In this document: in pieces, positions 1 to 11,385 of the stretch | How positions within the stretch are numbered: position 1 is the first letter of the stretch | How the letters are laid out: each line of letters begins with the position of its first letter | From: Hygrophila difformis | Lineage: Eukaryota; Streptophyta; Magnoliopsida; Lamiales; Acanthaceae | Direction: 5' to 3' | DNA length: 64,000 nucleotides | NCBI GenBank assembly: GCA_030278955.1 | Contig: JAOANR010000006.1 | Location: 24,931,763 to 24,995,762, forward strand | Made by a program: the position numbers and the translations under genes | Notes under the pieces: model-generated | What the model saw: only the letters and a program-made list of their open reading frames with translations | What the model was told of the DNA's origin: nothing | Databases searched by the model: none

Positions 1-305
1 CCAAAAACTTATGAGTTAAATTATTATTAATATTATTGTTGTTGTTGATGATTTGTCTCCCACCACCCTACCAACTCTCAAGCATCAATTATAACAAAAA
101 AATATTATTATATTCATTTTTATTTTTAACTTATTTATTATTACTATTTAATTTGTTAATTTAATATTATTATTGTTAATATAGTTATAAACTTATAATT
201 TATTATTTGTTCTATTATTAAAGAAATATAAAACGGGAAAGGAAAGAAAATTTTTGATCGACCGATTTCTCATTCAAACTTGGGTCATTTGGAAATTACT
301 TTCTA
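1..305. other. AT-rich intergenic sequence
   Basis: Low-complexity AT-rich DNA with TTATTA-type runs. I see no coding potential, RNA gene or terminal repeat here. Confidence 0.6.
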
Positions 306-570
306 CTCCCTTCGTCTCGATGTTTTTGTTACGCTGCACTATTTGACACTAATACACTATTCATTGTTTAACTTTAGTTCAAATTTTATCATAGTTATGT
401 AAGAAAAATATAGTCAAGTGAGATATTATTTGATTCATCTAATCTTGTAGTTTTATAATATCAACTTTTCACAATTTTTATTGTACACAATTTAATTTAT
501 CAACTGTTAAAAATGTGTATCAGCATGTGTGTCGAAGGAGAATGTAACAAAAACATCGAGACGAATGAAG
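306..570. mobile_element. Stowaway-type MITE (265 bp)
   Basis: Terminal inverted repeats of about 27 bp (start CTCCCTTCGTCTCGATG, end CATCGAGACGAATGAAG) are flanked by TA at 304-305 and 571-572. TA duplication and the CTCCCTCCGTC-like end are the marks of Stowaway/Tc1-mariner MITEs. No coding capacity. A 70-bp version with the same right flank is at 11766-11835. Confidence 0.88.
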
Positions 571-826
571 TATTTAATTCAATTTTGTGTTGGGAAAATT
601 AAGTACTACGTAATTGATTAAGTGAATGCACATTTTAGTTATCAAACACTTAATTCAAATGAGTACTTAACTCATTCATATTAAGTTAAAAGTGGTGTTA
701 CCAAACCGAGGGACAGTTTTGGTGTAGCTAAATAAGTTCCCATTTGGGAACTTTAATCCATGGATGTGTTGAGCCAATAATTAGGCTTCTATTTTTTTGG
801 TATGTGTGTGTGCGCCCGAGGTTTAT
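541..826 (+). repeat. Flank of duplicated block, copy A
   Basis: This stretch, containing the end of the MITE and about 255 bp before the solo LTR, recurs at 11816-12349 (with one extra MITE inserted) and in part at 14362-14468. Because the shared sequence runs from outside the LTR into it, the copies come from duplication of a genomic block rather than from separate LTR insertions. Confidence 0.75.
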
Positions 827-3241
827 TGTAACATTCCGAATAATTAATTCATGATTAAATTAATTTAATTATGATTAATTAAGTAAAATGGGCTCAATCT
901 TTTATAATGTTGTGTGGTGAATTAATGGAAGAAGTCCATTATTCAATTTAGATAAAATCCAATCCAATTAATTATTCCCTCCGTCCCATTTGTAATTTCC
1001 TGTTATTGTTGGGCATGAGAATTACGGTAGAGTTGATTTGTAAGTATATGATGGGGTCCACATAGTTATTAGAGAGAATTTATTTCTATTTATAGAAAGA
1101 AGTAATTTATGATGAGACATTTAAAAATAATAAGTAGTATGACATTTTTTGTTGGGACAGTGGAGTAATATAAGAGGGCCCACAATCCAACCCATGCCTA
1201 ACCCGACTCATTGCCCCAAACCCGACCCGTGACCCTTGTCCCAACCCCCAAGATACAAATAAGATTTGGGCATCCTCTTCCCATTCTCCCTTCGTCACTT
1301 GAGAAGTAAAAACTAAGGATTTGGAGAGCCAAAAATCGTGGCTTGAGGAAGAGGAAGCCATCAAATTGAAGAGGTAAATCGAAGCTTCTAGAAGGTAACG
1401 CCCTTCGCTTTTTCTCTTCTCTTCCCGTTCATTTTCTCCTTACACCCTTTCTTGTCCCCTTCCCCATTTATTCCTCTTTTTCTGCCGGAAGCGGGAGCTG
1501 TTTGGTGCGGCTGTATCGCCATTGCGACATCGACAAGGAGGCCATGGCGAGGCCGGAGGCGCCGCCTCTGACTGGTGGTGATGCCACAGTGCGCGTGGCG
1601 CTGTGGCAGGGTTGTGCGATGCACAGTCGTGCGTCGCGATGGGCGGCTGTTGCTAGCGGCGGTGGTGGCCTGGTGGCAGCGACGGAGAGATAGTAATGGT
1701 GGTGGTTGGAGATGACAGCAGTGGTAGTTGCCGCCATGTGGGGTTGATGATTTTGATTTTCTTGTCAATGTTGGAAGATGGTGATCTTTTTGGCATTTGG
1801 GGATTGAGTTTTTGGTTGTTGAAATTGATTGGTGGATGTTGATATTTTGATTGTTTGATCCCTTGTTTATGTGATATTTTAAATTATTGAAAGGATTTGC
1901 TTATATTGTCGATGAATTTCAATTTTCAATTGATTAAGTTGTTGGATTTTGAGAAATTGGTATGGGAAATTTGGATTATGACAAAGTGATTAGCAGCTTG
2001 TTATTGGGTAGTTGAGGATTTACTTTAGTTTGGATGAGTGTTGAATGTTAAATCATTTTGGTGATTCTTGAATAAGTGAGTCTATGATTCTTGATTGTTG
2101 GAGTTGGAATTAATAAATAAATGTTTAAATGAGGATTGGATATGATGTTGTAGTTGGGTATTTGATGGTTATATAAATAAGGTTAATGGAGGGAGATGAA
2201 TATTATGTTGGGCTATGGATATTGAAGTTAGAAGTTTGAATTACGCTTTGAATATTGGGTTTTGGGGAGATTATTGAAGAATTGGGAATTTGTGATTTCT
2301 ATTAGATTGGAGGATTATTGAATAATCAATTAGTTTGATGATTATTGAATTCTTGAAAGGGGTTGTTGGAATTTAGCTTCAATCGTTGAAATTAGTTTAC
2401 TAGTTTTATTAAGATTTATGCGATTGATTTCATGGAGGTCTTGGGTGTTCATTTGAAATGTTAGTAGAGATGTTGAAGAATTCTTGTATAAATGAGACTT
2501 TCCTTTTGTTCGTAAGTATTGAAGGTGAATGATTTGGGAAATGAAAATAGCAATTTGCATTTGATCATTTTTGGATTCTACATACAAGTAAATGTCTTTT
2601 GAATTAAATGGCTTCTAGATTTGATTGTAAAATTTACTTTTTGAGTTGGAGGTTTTGTCTTCATTATGGAATTGAAATTATGTGACAATGATGACGGGGG
2701 ATGTGTGGTGTAATTTGGAGACTTTGGAATGGAAGTTGGAGAATGCTTTTATTTTAGTACTTGAGACTTGTACTTTTGTGTAGGGAACAACTAGAAAGTT
2801 GAATTGAAGAACTTGAGGATTGGAGATATGCAGTAAGGAACTTGGATGAAAAGGCAAATAGTTAGTAATTTGTAGATTAGGGAGTTTAGCAAGGGATTGT
2901 TGTAGGGTACCTTAGCTTAGGAGAACTAGGGTCTTAAATTTATTTGGTTAGAGAAATGGCCTTAGAATCTTGTATGTTTCGTTTGGAAATGTTGGTTATT
3001 TCTTTTTAATTGCCATTGTGTTGGAGCTTGGCATGATTGTGTTAATTCTTGTGCGTACATGTGTTTTGGGATATATTCCTTGTAATTAATTTGGGATTAA
3101 TTCCATGTAATTGTTTGGGATTTATTCCCTGTAATTATTTTGGGATTTATTTCCTTAATTGTTTTGGGATTTATTTCCTGGATTTGATTTGGGACGAGTT
3201 GCCTTATCTGGATTGAGGAATTAATTATTCGGGATGTTACA
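827..3241 (+). mobile_element. Solo LTR, 2.4 kb, probable Ty3/gypsy
   Basis: The block begins TGTAACATTCCGAATAATTA and ends with its inverted counterpart ATTATTCGGGATGTTACA, giving TG...CA ends with long imperfect inverted termini. Flanking bases TTTAT and TTTAG form a 4/5 target duplication. No internal region or second LTR adjoins it. A GC-rich stretch at 1390-1740 resembles coding DNA but is non-coding LTR: its open frames are short and not conserved in the second copy at 12350-14360. Length and termini suggest a Tekay-like chromovirus, which is an inference. Confidence 0.8.
975..1165. mobile_element. Stowaway-type MITE (191 bp) in the solo LTR
   Basis: Starts TTCCCTCCGTCCC, ends GGGACAGTGGAG, flanked by TA at 973-974 and 1166-1167. 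It is absent from the second LTR copy, which has a different insertion at the corresponding place, so it inserted after the block was duplicated. Confidence 0.8.
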
Positions 3242-3386
3242 TTTAGTTCCTGGATTTTGGGCAGTGGACGAGGGTGGTATTTATTTTTTGGCAGCATTAT
3301 ACTTTAGCCATTTGCAGAGAAATTTTAGGGAAAAAGGAATACCATGATTGCATTATGTGTATCCATCTGATACTTTCTTTTTTCAG

Positions 3387-3963
3387 AGGCACGTCAGTGA
3401 AGAGAAAGATGGTTCGGGCATATTCTCAAGAGCATACGTACAAGCATCCTTGGGAGCGCGTAACTTCTGCATCATGGCGCAAATTTTCTGATCCGGAGAA
3501 CAAACGGACTTTGTCCCACATCCTTGATGTTGATACATTAAGCCACAGACTTGAACCCAGTGGGAAACTATACACAACTCGAGCAATAACCATTCATGCT
3601 CCTGGTCCATGGTTTCTCCGCAAAATCATTGGCCAAGATATATACCACTGTGTTGAATCAACTGTCGTTGATGCAAAATCTCGGTCAATGCAGCTCTCCA
3701 CGCGGAATATCAGTCTGCAAAAGTTCATTGAAGTGGAAGAAAAGATCAGGTATGACCCCCATCCGGACAATCCAAACAGATGGACCATATGCAAGCAGGA
3801 AACTTCCATACGGATAAAACCTTTGGCTGCATTGGCATCAACGGCGGAGAAGATAGAACAGAAATGTGTCGACAAGTTCCAGCAAAACAGCGCCAAGGGA
3901 AGAGAGGTTATGGAGAGGATCTGCAAGTATCTTGAAGCTGAATCCCGAGGAATTTCTGTCTGA
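3387..3963 (+). CDS. PRELI/MSF1 domain protein (CDS 3409-3963, 184 aa)
   Basis: The protein starts MVRAYSQEHTYKHPWERVTS and matches the PRELI/MSF1 (Ups/PRELID) family over its full length, including the APGPWFLRKIIG segment and a lysine-rich C-terminal helix (QNSAKGREVMERICKYLEAE). Family members in yeast and animals shuttle phospholipids across the mitochondrial intermembrane space; a similar role here is inferred. The usual family length is about 170-200 aa, so this copy is complete. The ATG at 3409 is chosen because it begins the conserved N-terminus; the open frame extends further upstream, but across a pyrimidine tract and AG (3385-3386) that look like the acceptor of a 5'UTR intron. The coding sequence is uninterrupted. 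The solo LTR ends only 146 bp before that acceptor, so upstream regulation may be altered. Confidence 0.88.
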
Positions 3964-4213
3964 TCTTGGTTGCTTGCTTGCTCAGTGCATTTCTGGTTTT
4001 TCTTCCCAGTTTTTGACATATAGTTATCGAAAAAAACCTTCTAACAGCTCATGTTGAGATGCCACGTTCCCATGGGTGCGATGAACATGTGTTGTTTTTT
4101 CCGCATTGTGGAAGAATCGAGTTGAATGAGCAAATATACTATAGAGTCCCATGTGTCAGTTTAGAGCTTCTTACGGCGGTAACGCATCGGAATGTTTACA
4201 ACTTATTCGAATG

Positions 4214-4219
4214 AATAAA
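4214..4219 (+). terminator. Poly(A) signal of the PRELI/MSF1 gene
   Basis: AATAAA about 250 bp after the stop codon, followed by a T-rich stretch, fits a plant polyadenylation region. Position-based inference. Confidence 0.45.
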
Positions 4220-4556
4220 GGCTTTTTGTAGTACTGTATTTCTTTGATTGTGCATGTGTTCTGAGGTCCGTCCTTTATTTATTCCCTTAAGCTGATGTTC
4301 AAAGTGAGGACGAAGATATCCCATGATATTATTTGATGATGATATCTGTTATGTTTTTGTACACTATAAGATGACACCAATTGGTTAACGATAATTCTCA
4401 AAACAATTGATTAATTTTTCAACTCAAAATCAATTGGTCAATTGGTCAAGCCATCTTTAATAGAGATGTTAGACGCCAAAAGGGATGGCAAAATCTCCTC
4501 CAACCTAAATTCCCCGTTTATGAACTGTTCTTCGCTACAATTAGCAAGACATTGTA
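4220..4556. other. Intergenic, no gene seen
   Basis: AT-rich sequence with several imperfect copies of a CAATTG-centred palindrome near 4378-4450. No open frame or RNA gene that I can support. Confidence 0.5.
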
Positions 4557-6091
4557 CACTACAAGAGCCTAGGGTCGGAGTTCGCGACGGTATATAGCAA
4601 CCGCAGCGCTGTCACTAAGTTAAGGTTTTTACTTCGTGCCCAATCTCCATTGTAATTGGAGTTTACACGGCGCAATTCACCATTTCTCACCCTCCTCCTT
4701 TGCCGACCATTCTGATACAGAATAGCCTGGTGGCCAGTTCCAGATCTAGCGACCGCATAGAGGAGTCGCCGAAGAAAGGTTAACTCTGGTTAACGGAGGG
4801 AGTCTGGCGGCCGCATAGCCGGTCGCCAGAGAGGTCGCCAACGCCTGCGACACCAAATCCCGTGGTCACCGTCCAAATACTAACTTGGCCTATGGTGACC
4901 TCATCCCTGAGGTCGCAAGTGCGGTTGCGAGCTGCTTTTCCAACCCATTCCAGCTAGCGGGCGATTACAGGTCGGTACAGGGGGATTTTTTAAAATTTTA
5001 TATATATATATATATATTATATTATTTATTTTTTATTATATATATATTTTATTCTTGCCTTCTCCCTCTCAACTCCCCCCCTTTCAGATTCTATTTCCCC
5101 GTTACGTTCCCTCTCAGTCTCACACCCAATTCTTCCATGCTCGCTCTCATGTCCCACTTCCCTCTCACGGCCCACTTTTATTTTCTGTTTGGTCGCGTCG
5201 TCATCTATCAGCGTCATCGTGTCGCCGCTTGCTCTCACATCTTTCGAGCCCTTGTGAATTAGGTATAGATTTTGTTAGTCTGCTTAGTACGTTAAAATTT
5301 TGGATTGCTTAGGGTTAGGGTAGGGGTTGTAATTTGTATGTTCTTTTCTCCCATTTCTACACAATACTGCTGCTTCTGCTTCTAAGAAGATCCGAATTGT
5401 GCCGAGACATTATTCTACGAAGGAAACAGAAGAGGAGGAAGAATTTTTTGTTCAATTAAAGTAAAGTGCATAGTGCAGAAGTGGTGTTGTCTTTTTGTGC
5501 TTTTTGAGTGGTAGTGTTGAAATTCTAGATTGGGATATGGAGTAGTATATAGTTATCAGTTATGTGTGAGGAATGATGAAGACTTGAGTGAAAATTTGAC
5601 CATTGCTAATGTAGTGTTTTGCCTAATATTTATCACGTATTGTCTGCAAAGTATAGGGAAGGGACAGGAGATTGGTTCTGTTTTTGCAGAATTTTAGGGT
5701 TCTTGACTAAATTATTTATTGGTGTAGTTTATATATTCAATTGATGGATCTGATTTATTGGTCTGGTTTATATTCAACCTAGTTATTTTGTTATGTTAAC
5801 AATTTGTTGGTTATGGTATTGGTAGTTTGAATGGCTTATTTTGATATTTATAATTTATTGGTAATATTTGTACGTGTATAAGAAATACTAGATGAAGTGG
5901 ACTGAAAATATGAATTTTTTTGAGAAATGCCAGTGCTTCGACGACGAGTGTTGTAATTAACATCATTAAAGTTTTGTATTTTTTGTCAAAATCCACACAC
6001 CCTAGATCTAAATCCTGGAATCGCCACTGATTCCAGCCCCTTCGCGACTGCGTGCAGATGGTGGTCGCTATACATGTGCATTCTTGTAGTG
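4557..6091. mobile_element. Non-autonomous CACTA-type element (1.5 kb)
   Basis: Begins CACTACAAGAGCC and ends TTCTTGTAGTG, the terminal signature of CACTA (En/Spm) transposons. Both ends are rich in subterminal GCGAC/GTCGC motifs (4586-4960 and 6041-6067), the usual site type for the transposase. No transposase is encoded; the middle is AT-rich with a (TA)n run at 4999-5016. The flanking 3-bp target sites do not match exactly (GTA and GCG), so the target duplication has decayed or the limits are a few bases off. Confidence 0.72.
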
Positions 6092-6207
6092 GCGGCGTAG
6101 CTCCTTATTTCATTGTTTCTTTTTCTTTTTTTAAAAAAGAAAATAAAAATTATTTCACTATTTTCTTTATTATATTTATATCACCTATTTTATTTCACTG
6201 ATACTAT

Positions 6208-6381
6208 CACTACTATAAAATTGCGAATAATTGTGAATTTGGTAGCTAATGAATTTCGGTCCCTAAAAATATTGTAGTTAACGAATTTCGATCGTAAATT
6301 CGGCTGCTAACCTCTTTAAGGACTAATTAAATTTTACCAATAATTTTTTTTTTGTCTCTAGAACATAAAATTCTTGTAATG
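6208..6381. mobile_element. Short CACTA-type relic (174 bp)
   Basis: Starts CACTACTATAAAATTGCG and ends TTCTTGTAATG, with internal GAATTTCGG and CGAATTTCGATCG palindromic motifs as found in CACTA subterminal regions. Ends are degenerate and no target duplication is clear. Confidence 0.45.
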
Positions 6382-6682
6382 TACTTCTATTTCACTATTT
6401 TTTTCTTTCATTTATGTACATAACTCTATTGTAATTTTTTTTAAAAAAAAAGCTGGTTTTGTATTTTAAATTGAAGTCAAAAGCAATAAAAGAAATTATT
6501 GGGTTCAATGTGACTTGGGGATACCCGGTTATTCACCAAAAAGCAATAAAAGAAATTCATCCAAACAAGGGCTACTACTCTTATTAAATAATTTAAAATA
6601 TTAAAAAGATTTAGATTTGATGATCGGATATAATAGTGAGAAACGGTAAATTCAACTGGAAGATGGAGTAGAGTTTACTAAA
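6382..6682. other. Intergenic with a dispersed motif
   Basis: No gene. A 23-bp segment around 6506-6528 containing GACTTGGGGATACCCGGT recurs in reverse orientation at about 54185-54207, so it is part of a dispersed element I cannot name. Confidence 0.4.
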
Positions 6683-6834
6683 AATCTGATACCTTTCTTT
6701 TTTCAGAGGCACAAGTCAGTGAAGAGAAAGATGGTTCGGGCCTATTCTCAAGACCATATGTACGGTACAAGCATCCTTTGGAGCGCGTACGTAACTTCTG
6801 CATCATGGCGCAAATTTTCTGATCCGATGAACAA
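6683..6834 (+). pseudogene. Truncated copy of the PRELI/MSF1 gene start
   Basis: This block repeats 3366-3503 of the PRELI/MSF1 gene: the pyrimidine tract and AG, the short 5'UTR and the first codons (ATG at 6731). Two small insertions, GGTAC and TACG, add 9 bp and scramble about eight codons before the frame returns. Similarity ends just after ATGAACAA and a stop codon follows soon after. Because the intron-acceptor sequence was copied, the duplication was at DNA level and not through mRNA. It is non-functional as it stands. Confidence 0.85.
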
Positions 6835-7312
6835 GATTGGTGAATAAAGTTCAACATTGACAGTAATTTAAGTAAATAAACGGAATGATGAATTACAAAA
6901 TTCAATATTCATCATGTCGACGTCCTTCTTCAATCATAATCATTACCTTCAATTCATATAAAAGATTTATATATTCAAAAACCCTAAACCGTAAAACTGA
7001 AAATGAAATTTACGTTACCATGCATATCACCTTTCACCATCGATCAGTGAGACATAGAAATGAAACACGATCAATCAACATTATATTCGACACCGCTATG
7101 GCGTGGTTCAGGTGCCATTGCATCTAATAAGGGTCCAGCACCGCTGATGATATAATTATATACTACCAGTACTGTTCTGCATGAAATATGTTAAGACTAC
7201 TATTCATTAAATCAACTATACAGGATCTAGCAGTAGCAATGGTACTACGTACATTCTTAATTAGCACAATATCCTTTTTGATCCAGTGAGGTCTCATCTG
7301 TATAGACTAACT
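6835..7312. other. Intergenic, no gene seen
   Basis: AT-rich DNA; the short open frames here show no family resemblance. Confidence 0.4.
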
Positions 7313-8320
7313 AACTAATTAGGGTCCCGTTATATACACACACAATTAACAATTTTACTTCAAACACACAAAAATCCGCTTGGATAGGGGTACACCCGGG
7401 GCACACAACAAGGATTTACCCATTTTACCCTTATGTTAGTATATGTGGACGTCGAGTAACGTCTAGTACTGGACGTTCGCTGTGTCTAATAAAGACGGCC
7501 GTTCGCCACTTGGACTGGCCGGCCAATGTATTTTTTTTTTTTTTTTCTGCTGCAAGAGTGATCCAACCTGTGCATATATGCTTACATACATATATTCCAA
7601 TAATATGGTCCAATGAAATCAATAGGAAAGCTGAGGCCCTCCATGAGTATGTCTGTCAACCCTTGCATAGTTTCGGAATCAGTGGACCATATGCCTACCT
7701 TATCAAGTAAGCCTAGTTGGCCAGCAGATCACTGCTGCACAATTAATAGTATAAGATTAATTTTCTTAACAAAAGAAGATTTGATCATGTTTTCATTTTC
7801 AGGATGTGCAGGCACATAATAGGACCCAAGTCTTCTGGCACGGCCTCAGCTTTCCATATAAGAAAAGAATACACTAGCCGGCCATTGATGGCCGGCCAGT
7901 CCATGTGATGAACGGTCATTGACGGTCATTCCTCATACACAACGAACATCCATGATTGGATGTTCGCATATACACGGCCATATATGGACATCCATGGCCG
8001 TTTACTGCTATTTGAAAAAAAAAAAAATCGGCCATCGATGTTCTACAGAAAATTCAATTTTTTATTTGTAATAAAAACACAAAACACAATAAACTTACAT
8101 GTTCTACGACTTTGATATTGATCTTCACACCCATTGCCTCCAAAATAATGTTTTGAAAGGAGGAAACGAGAAGTAATGTAATGAAGGAAGTAGGGTTTTG
8201 GTTTGAAGTGGAAGAAGAGAACAAGCAATGTCATAGTAAGGGGGGTTATTTAGGAGATTTATGTGGATTTTGTGTGCCCCAAATATTAATTGTGTGTATA
8301 TAGCCGGGACCAACTAAATA
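7313..8320. mobile_element. Mutator-like foldback element (MULE), 990 bp, 7322-8311
   Basis: The left end GGGTCCCGTTATATACACAC and the right end (reverse complement GGTCCCGGCTATATACAC) are inverted. The inverted similarity continues inward for roughly 200 bp, including GACTGGCCGGCCA near 7512 and its complement near 7887. Flanks AACTAATTA (7313-7321) and AACTAAATA (8312-8320) match at 8 of 9 positions, the duplication length typical of Mutator-like elements. No transposase. The centre (about 7590-7850) is not inverted; a GTAAGC donor near 7708 and a TTTTCAG acceptor near 7796 hint at a captured gene fragment of unknown origin. Confidence 0.75.
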
Positions 8321-8496
8321 TTACCAATTAAGTCAGTATCCTGATTTGCATAGAATCTGGATATCCAGACATGCTGCCACCAATAAAAAATGATATAATG
8401 TATGTATGTGCAGTGCAATCATACCAATCTCTTTGCATTAATACAAATGGAAAGATTATCTTGCAATTCCTAAATTAATGGAGGGACTAATTGATT
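8321..8496. other. Spacer between two foldback elements
   Basis: AT-rich, no recognisable feature. Confidence 0.4.
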
Positions 8497-9409
8497 GATA
8501 ATTAACGGAAAAATATATGATATGTTCCTTTTTCTTTCCCAAAAATCCAAAATAGTCCTTTATCGATTTTTCGCCCCTATTGGTCCTCTACGTTCACACA
8601 TAATATCCAAAATGGTCATTTTTCTTACTAATCTTGTAATTTAGCTAATTATTTTCTTATATGTTTCACATGAGATGTTTAAAATTTGACTACACATATA
8701 ACATTTTAGCTAGGTAGTACACATATAACATTGAATATTAATGATAATAAAATTAATTAGAAAATAATTAAATTGAAAAACTTTAATAGAATAATACTTA
8801 TTAAATTCAATAATCAAAATTAAATAAAACAAAATATTTAATATAAATTAATTAAAATAACTATTTAAATTGAAAATTAATAACTCAAGTTCGGTATAAG
8901 TAAAAAAAAAATTAAAAGTTCGATATTTTAAAACTAGAAGAGGAGACGAATCTAATTAAATAAGGTCAACGTACATTAGTAAATTTGACTCTTGAATTTA
9001 TTAGATATCTAATTAATTTATTTTTAAATTGGATTCATATTTTAATTATTCCATTTTGAGATTTATATATTAATTTTAAATTTAAATAGTTATTTTAATT
9101 AATTTGTATTACATATTTCATTTTATTAAATTTAATTATTATATTATTATTCTATTAAAGTTTTCAATTTAATTATTTTATAATTAATTTTATTATTTCG
9201 TTAATATTTCATGTTATATGGGTAGTCAAATTTTAAATATCTTTTGTGGACATAAGAAAATAATTAGCTAAATTACAAGATTAGTAAGATAAGGACCATT
9301 TTGGATATTATAAACGTAGAGGACTAATAGGGGCCAAAAATAGATAAAGGACTATTTTGAATTTTTGGTAAAGAAAAAGGACCATATCATATATTTTTCC
9401 GATATTTAA
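8497..9409. mobile_element. Large foldback element (8506-9400)
   Basis: Two arms of about 400 bp each are near-perfect inverted copies, with termini CGGAAAAATATATGATATG and its complement. They are separated only by a short AT-rich centre near 8940-9020. Flanks GATAATTAA (8497-8505) and GATATTTAA (9401-9409) match 8 of 9, suggesting a Mutator-like target duplication. There is no coding sequence. A transcript through it would form a hairpin hundreds of base pairs long. Confidence 0.8.
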
Positions 9410-9480
9410 CTCCCAAAATTTAGATGGACCGCGAATATGGAGGGTTGTGCTGGCTCTCAACTAATAATTGATTGATTGCA

Positions 9481-10125
9481 TTAACAATTGCTTGATTCCA
9501 AAACCGCAGCAGAGTATGACGGGCATGGCATGGATCTCAATTCCTTGCCGGAAGGAATAAGCGATACAGGCAACGATCCAATAGCCCCCATCAACTGCCT
9601 AACCACGACGAATCTGCACGTGATGGGGTTTGCCTTGAGGCAACCACTGATGGTGCCGTGTACAGGATTGATTATGCAATAACTCAAACGGGATTTGGTG
9701 TTGCAGCAGAAGAGGAAAGTGTGGAAGCGGAGATGAAAACCTGCACCGATACGCTTGCAGGTAGCACTGCCGATGAATTTTAGACACCTGTTGTCGGGGA
9801 CTGCCCTATAGCACCGATCCGCGGAGTGGCGGTGTGCTGAAGCCTGAAGGATATGCGACATGAGCCCCTTATTGCAAGGACGCTGACGGACACAATCTGT
9901 AATCGTGGCTCCGACAGCAATGTTGGTACGATGGATTTTGATGCTTGAAACTGCTATGATGATGAAGGCGCAACCGAAGGAAATGACTCCCCTGATGATG
10001 TTATTGCTCAGCAATTGACGGAAACAATACGTAGCATCGACGTCGAGTTGGATAACGATGAACACGATGGAGCGGACGGAGTTGTCGAGTGTCAAGTAGC
10101 ACCGCTGATCTCAGGTTCTATATAA
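9481..10125 (+). pseudogene. Unrecognised coding-like block, probably decayed
   Basis: Base composition changes here from AT-rich to balanced. Plus-strand reading gives stretches rich in Asp and Glu interrupted by stops and frameshifts, for example MDLNSLPEGISDTGNDPIAP near 9530 and DDEGATEGNDSPDDVIAQQL near 9960. A 204-aa minus-strand frame (9481-10095) is probably the antisense shadow, because its composition (cysteine- and isoleucine-rich, no domain) is unlike a real protein. I do not recognise the family. A FAR1-like or transposase N-terminus is possible, since these are acidic, but there is no diagnostic motif. Confidence 0.35.
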
Positions 10126-11340
10126 AGGAAATATTTCACCTTTATGGGGCAATTAACTCTAGTTTTATAGTATAGTACTTTTTGGATGCGGGAATCTTGT
10201 ATAGCTCGGATGATGCTGCACCATGCATCGGGAATAATAAGTATTTTTCCTTTAGATCATGTAACTTGGTTGATAGTGCATGTAATCGTACTATACTAGA
10301 TCAATTTGTAATCGCAACTTTAGAAGTAGTGTGTTGATGGGTTTTTTTTTTAGATGAATATGAAATTGGAGTTCTAGTATTTTTTGGTATCATCTGAATA
10401 TGGATTGTACCACGATTGCAACATGTTCAATTGCATAATTTATCACAACCAGCAACACATTATATATGTTTACATATCATATAGTTGGGCATAACAAAGC
10501 ATAAATTATCACAAGATGGGCAATGCAATATTGGAAAAGTATTGGGTATTTTAGATCAACTGAAATCAGTGGAAATAGGGTAGTGTAGCATGTTCAATTG
10601 AATATCATATCCCATCATGTAATAGGAATAGTAATATTACAGTTTATATGGGGACATATCATATAAGGGGGCAACATATAACATTCGGTAATGACATGCG
10701 TGTCTACGAATGAGCTGGTAACATCCTCCATAACAACTTGCTCTGCTCCTTCACCAGGGTGATATAGCCATCATGGAATACGAATTTATGTGAGAAGGTC
10801 AGCCGAGAACAACGAGAGCATGGATAATAACAACGGTGCTAAGGTAACAAAAATGACGGCACAATACGAATAATGTTTTAGCACACAAAGATACGTTACA
10901 CAACACTGAAAAAGGGCATGGGTTAACATCATACTACCATGAAAATAATACGAGCATGGTGGGTAGATAGAAACATCATAGTATGTAATAATAGCAGACC
11001 AGTTCAGAAAAAAAATACAAATGAACATGTGAGGTGCGCACCAAGAAAATCTATATCGAAATAGATTGAGGAATCATATGCAAACTGACATCACTTGTAA
11101 CAATAGTTTGTAGCATCATCAAAATTAAACTAACTACATCATTCATGTTGCAGAAAAATAGCATGCTGTGTATGGCAACATATCATGTGTTGCAGTAAAA
11201 AATACTTCCTCCGTTTTTTAAAGAATGTAACATTGGTAAATTTGGTATTATTCACACACGCACTTTAAATTAACGTTTTATTATAGTTATACAAATTAAA
11301 ACTTAAAGAATGTAATAAAATATTTTAATTTTTAAAGAAA
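10126..11340. other. Intergenic, possibly Helitron interior
   Basis: No supported gene. A partial Stowaway-type MITE start (ACTTCCTCCGTTTTTTAAAG) is at about 11203 without a matching right end. The stretch may be the interior of the element whose 3' end is at 11385. Confidence 0.35.
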
Positions 11341-11355
11341 ATATAAATTTTACTT

Positions 11356-11385
11356 CCCGCACATTGCGCGGGCGGGTGTGCTAGT
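11356..11385 (+). mobile_element. Helitron-like 3' terminus
   Basis: A GC hairpin (CCCGC at 11356-11360 pairing with GCGGG at 11368-11372) lies 8 bp before CTAG at 11381-11384, followed by T. A short hairpin then CTRR and insertion before T is the Helitron 3' signature. I could not find a convincing 5' TC end, so the extent is unknown. Confidence 0.55.

Noticed and set aside
1388..1768. 126-aa minus-strand frame in the GC-rich part of the solo LTR (also 13545-13868)
   Set aside because: The two LTR copies encode different lengths and frames and no conserved start, as expected of non-coding GC-rich LTR DNA.
7510..7710. 66-aa frame with GISGPYAYLIK, considered as a cytochrome P450 exon
   Set aside because: The resemblance is too short to support; kept only as a possible captured fragment in the MULE.
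9481..10095. 204-aa minus-strand open frame
   Set aside because: No domain, odd composition and no splice or promoter context; more likely antisense of an acidic plus-strand block.
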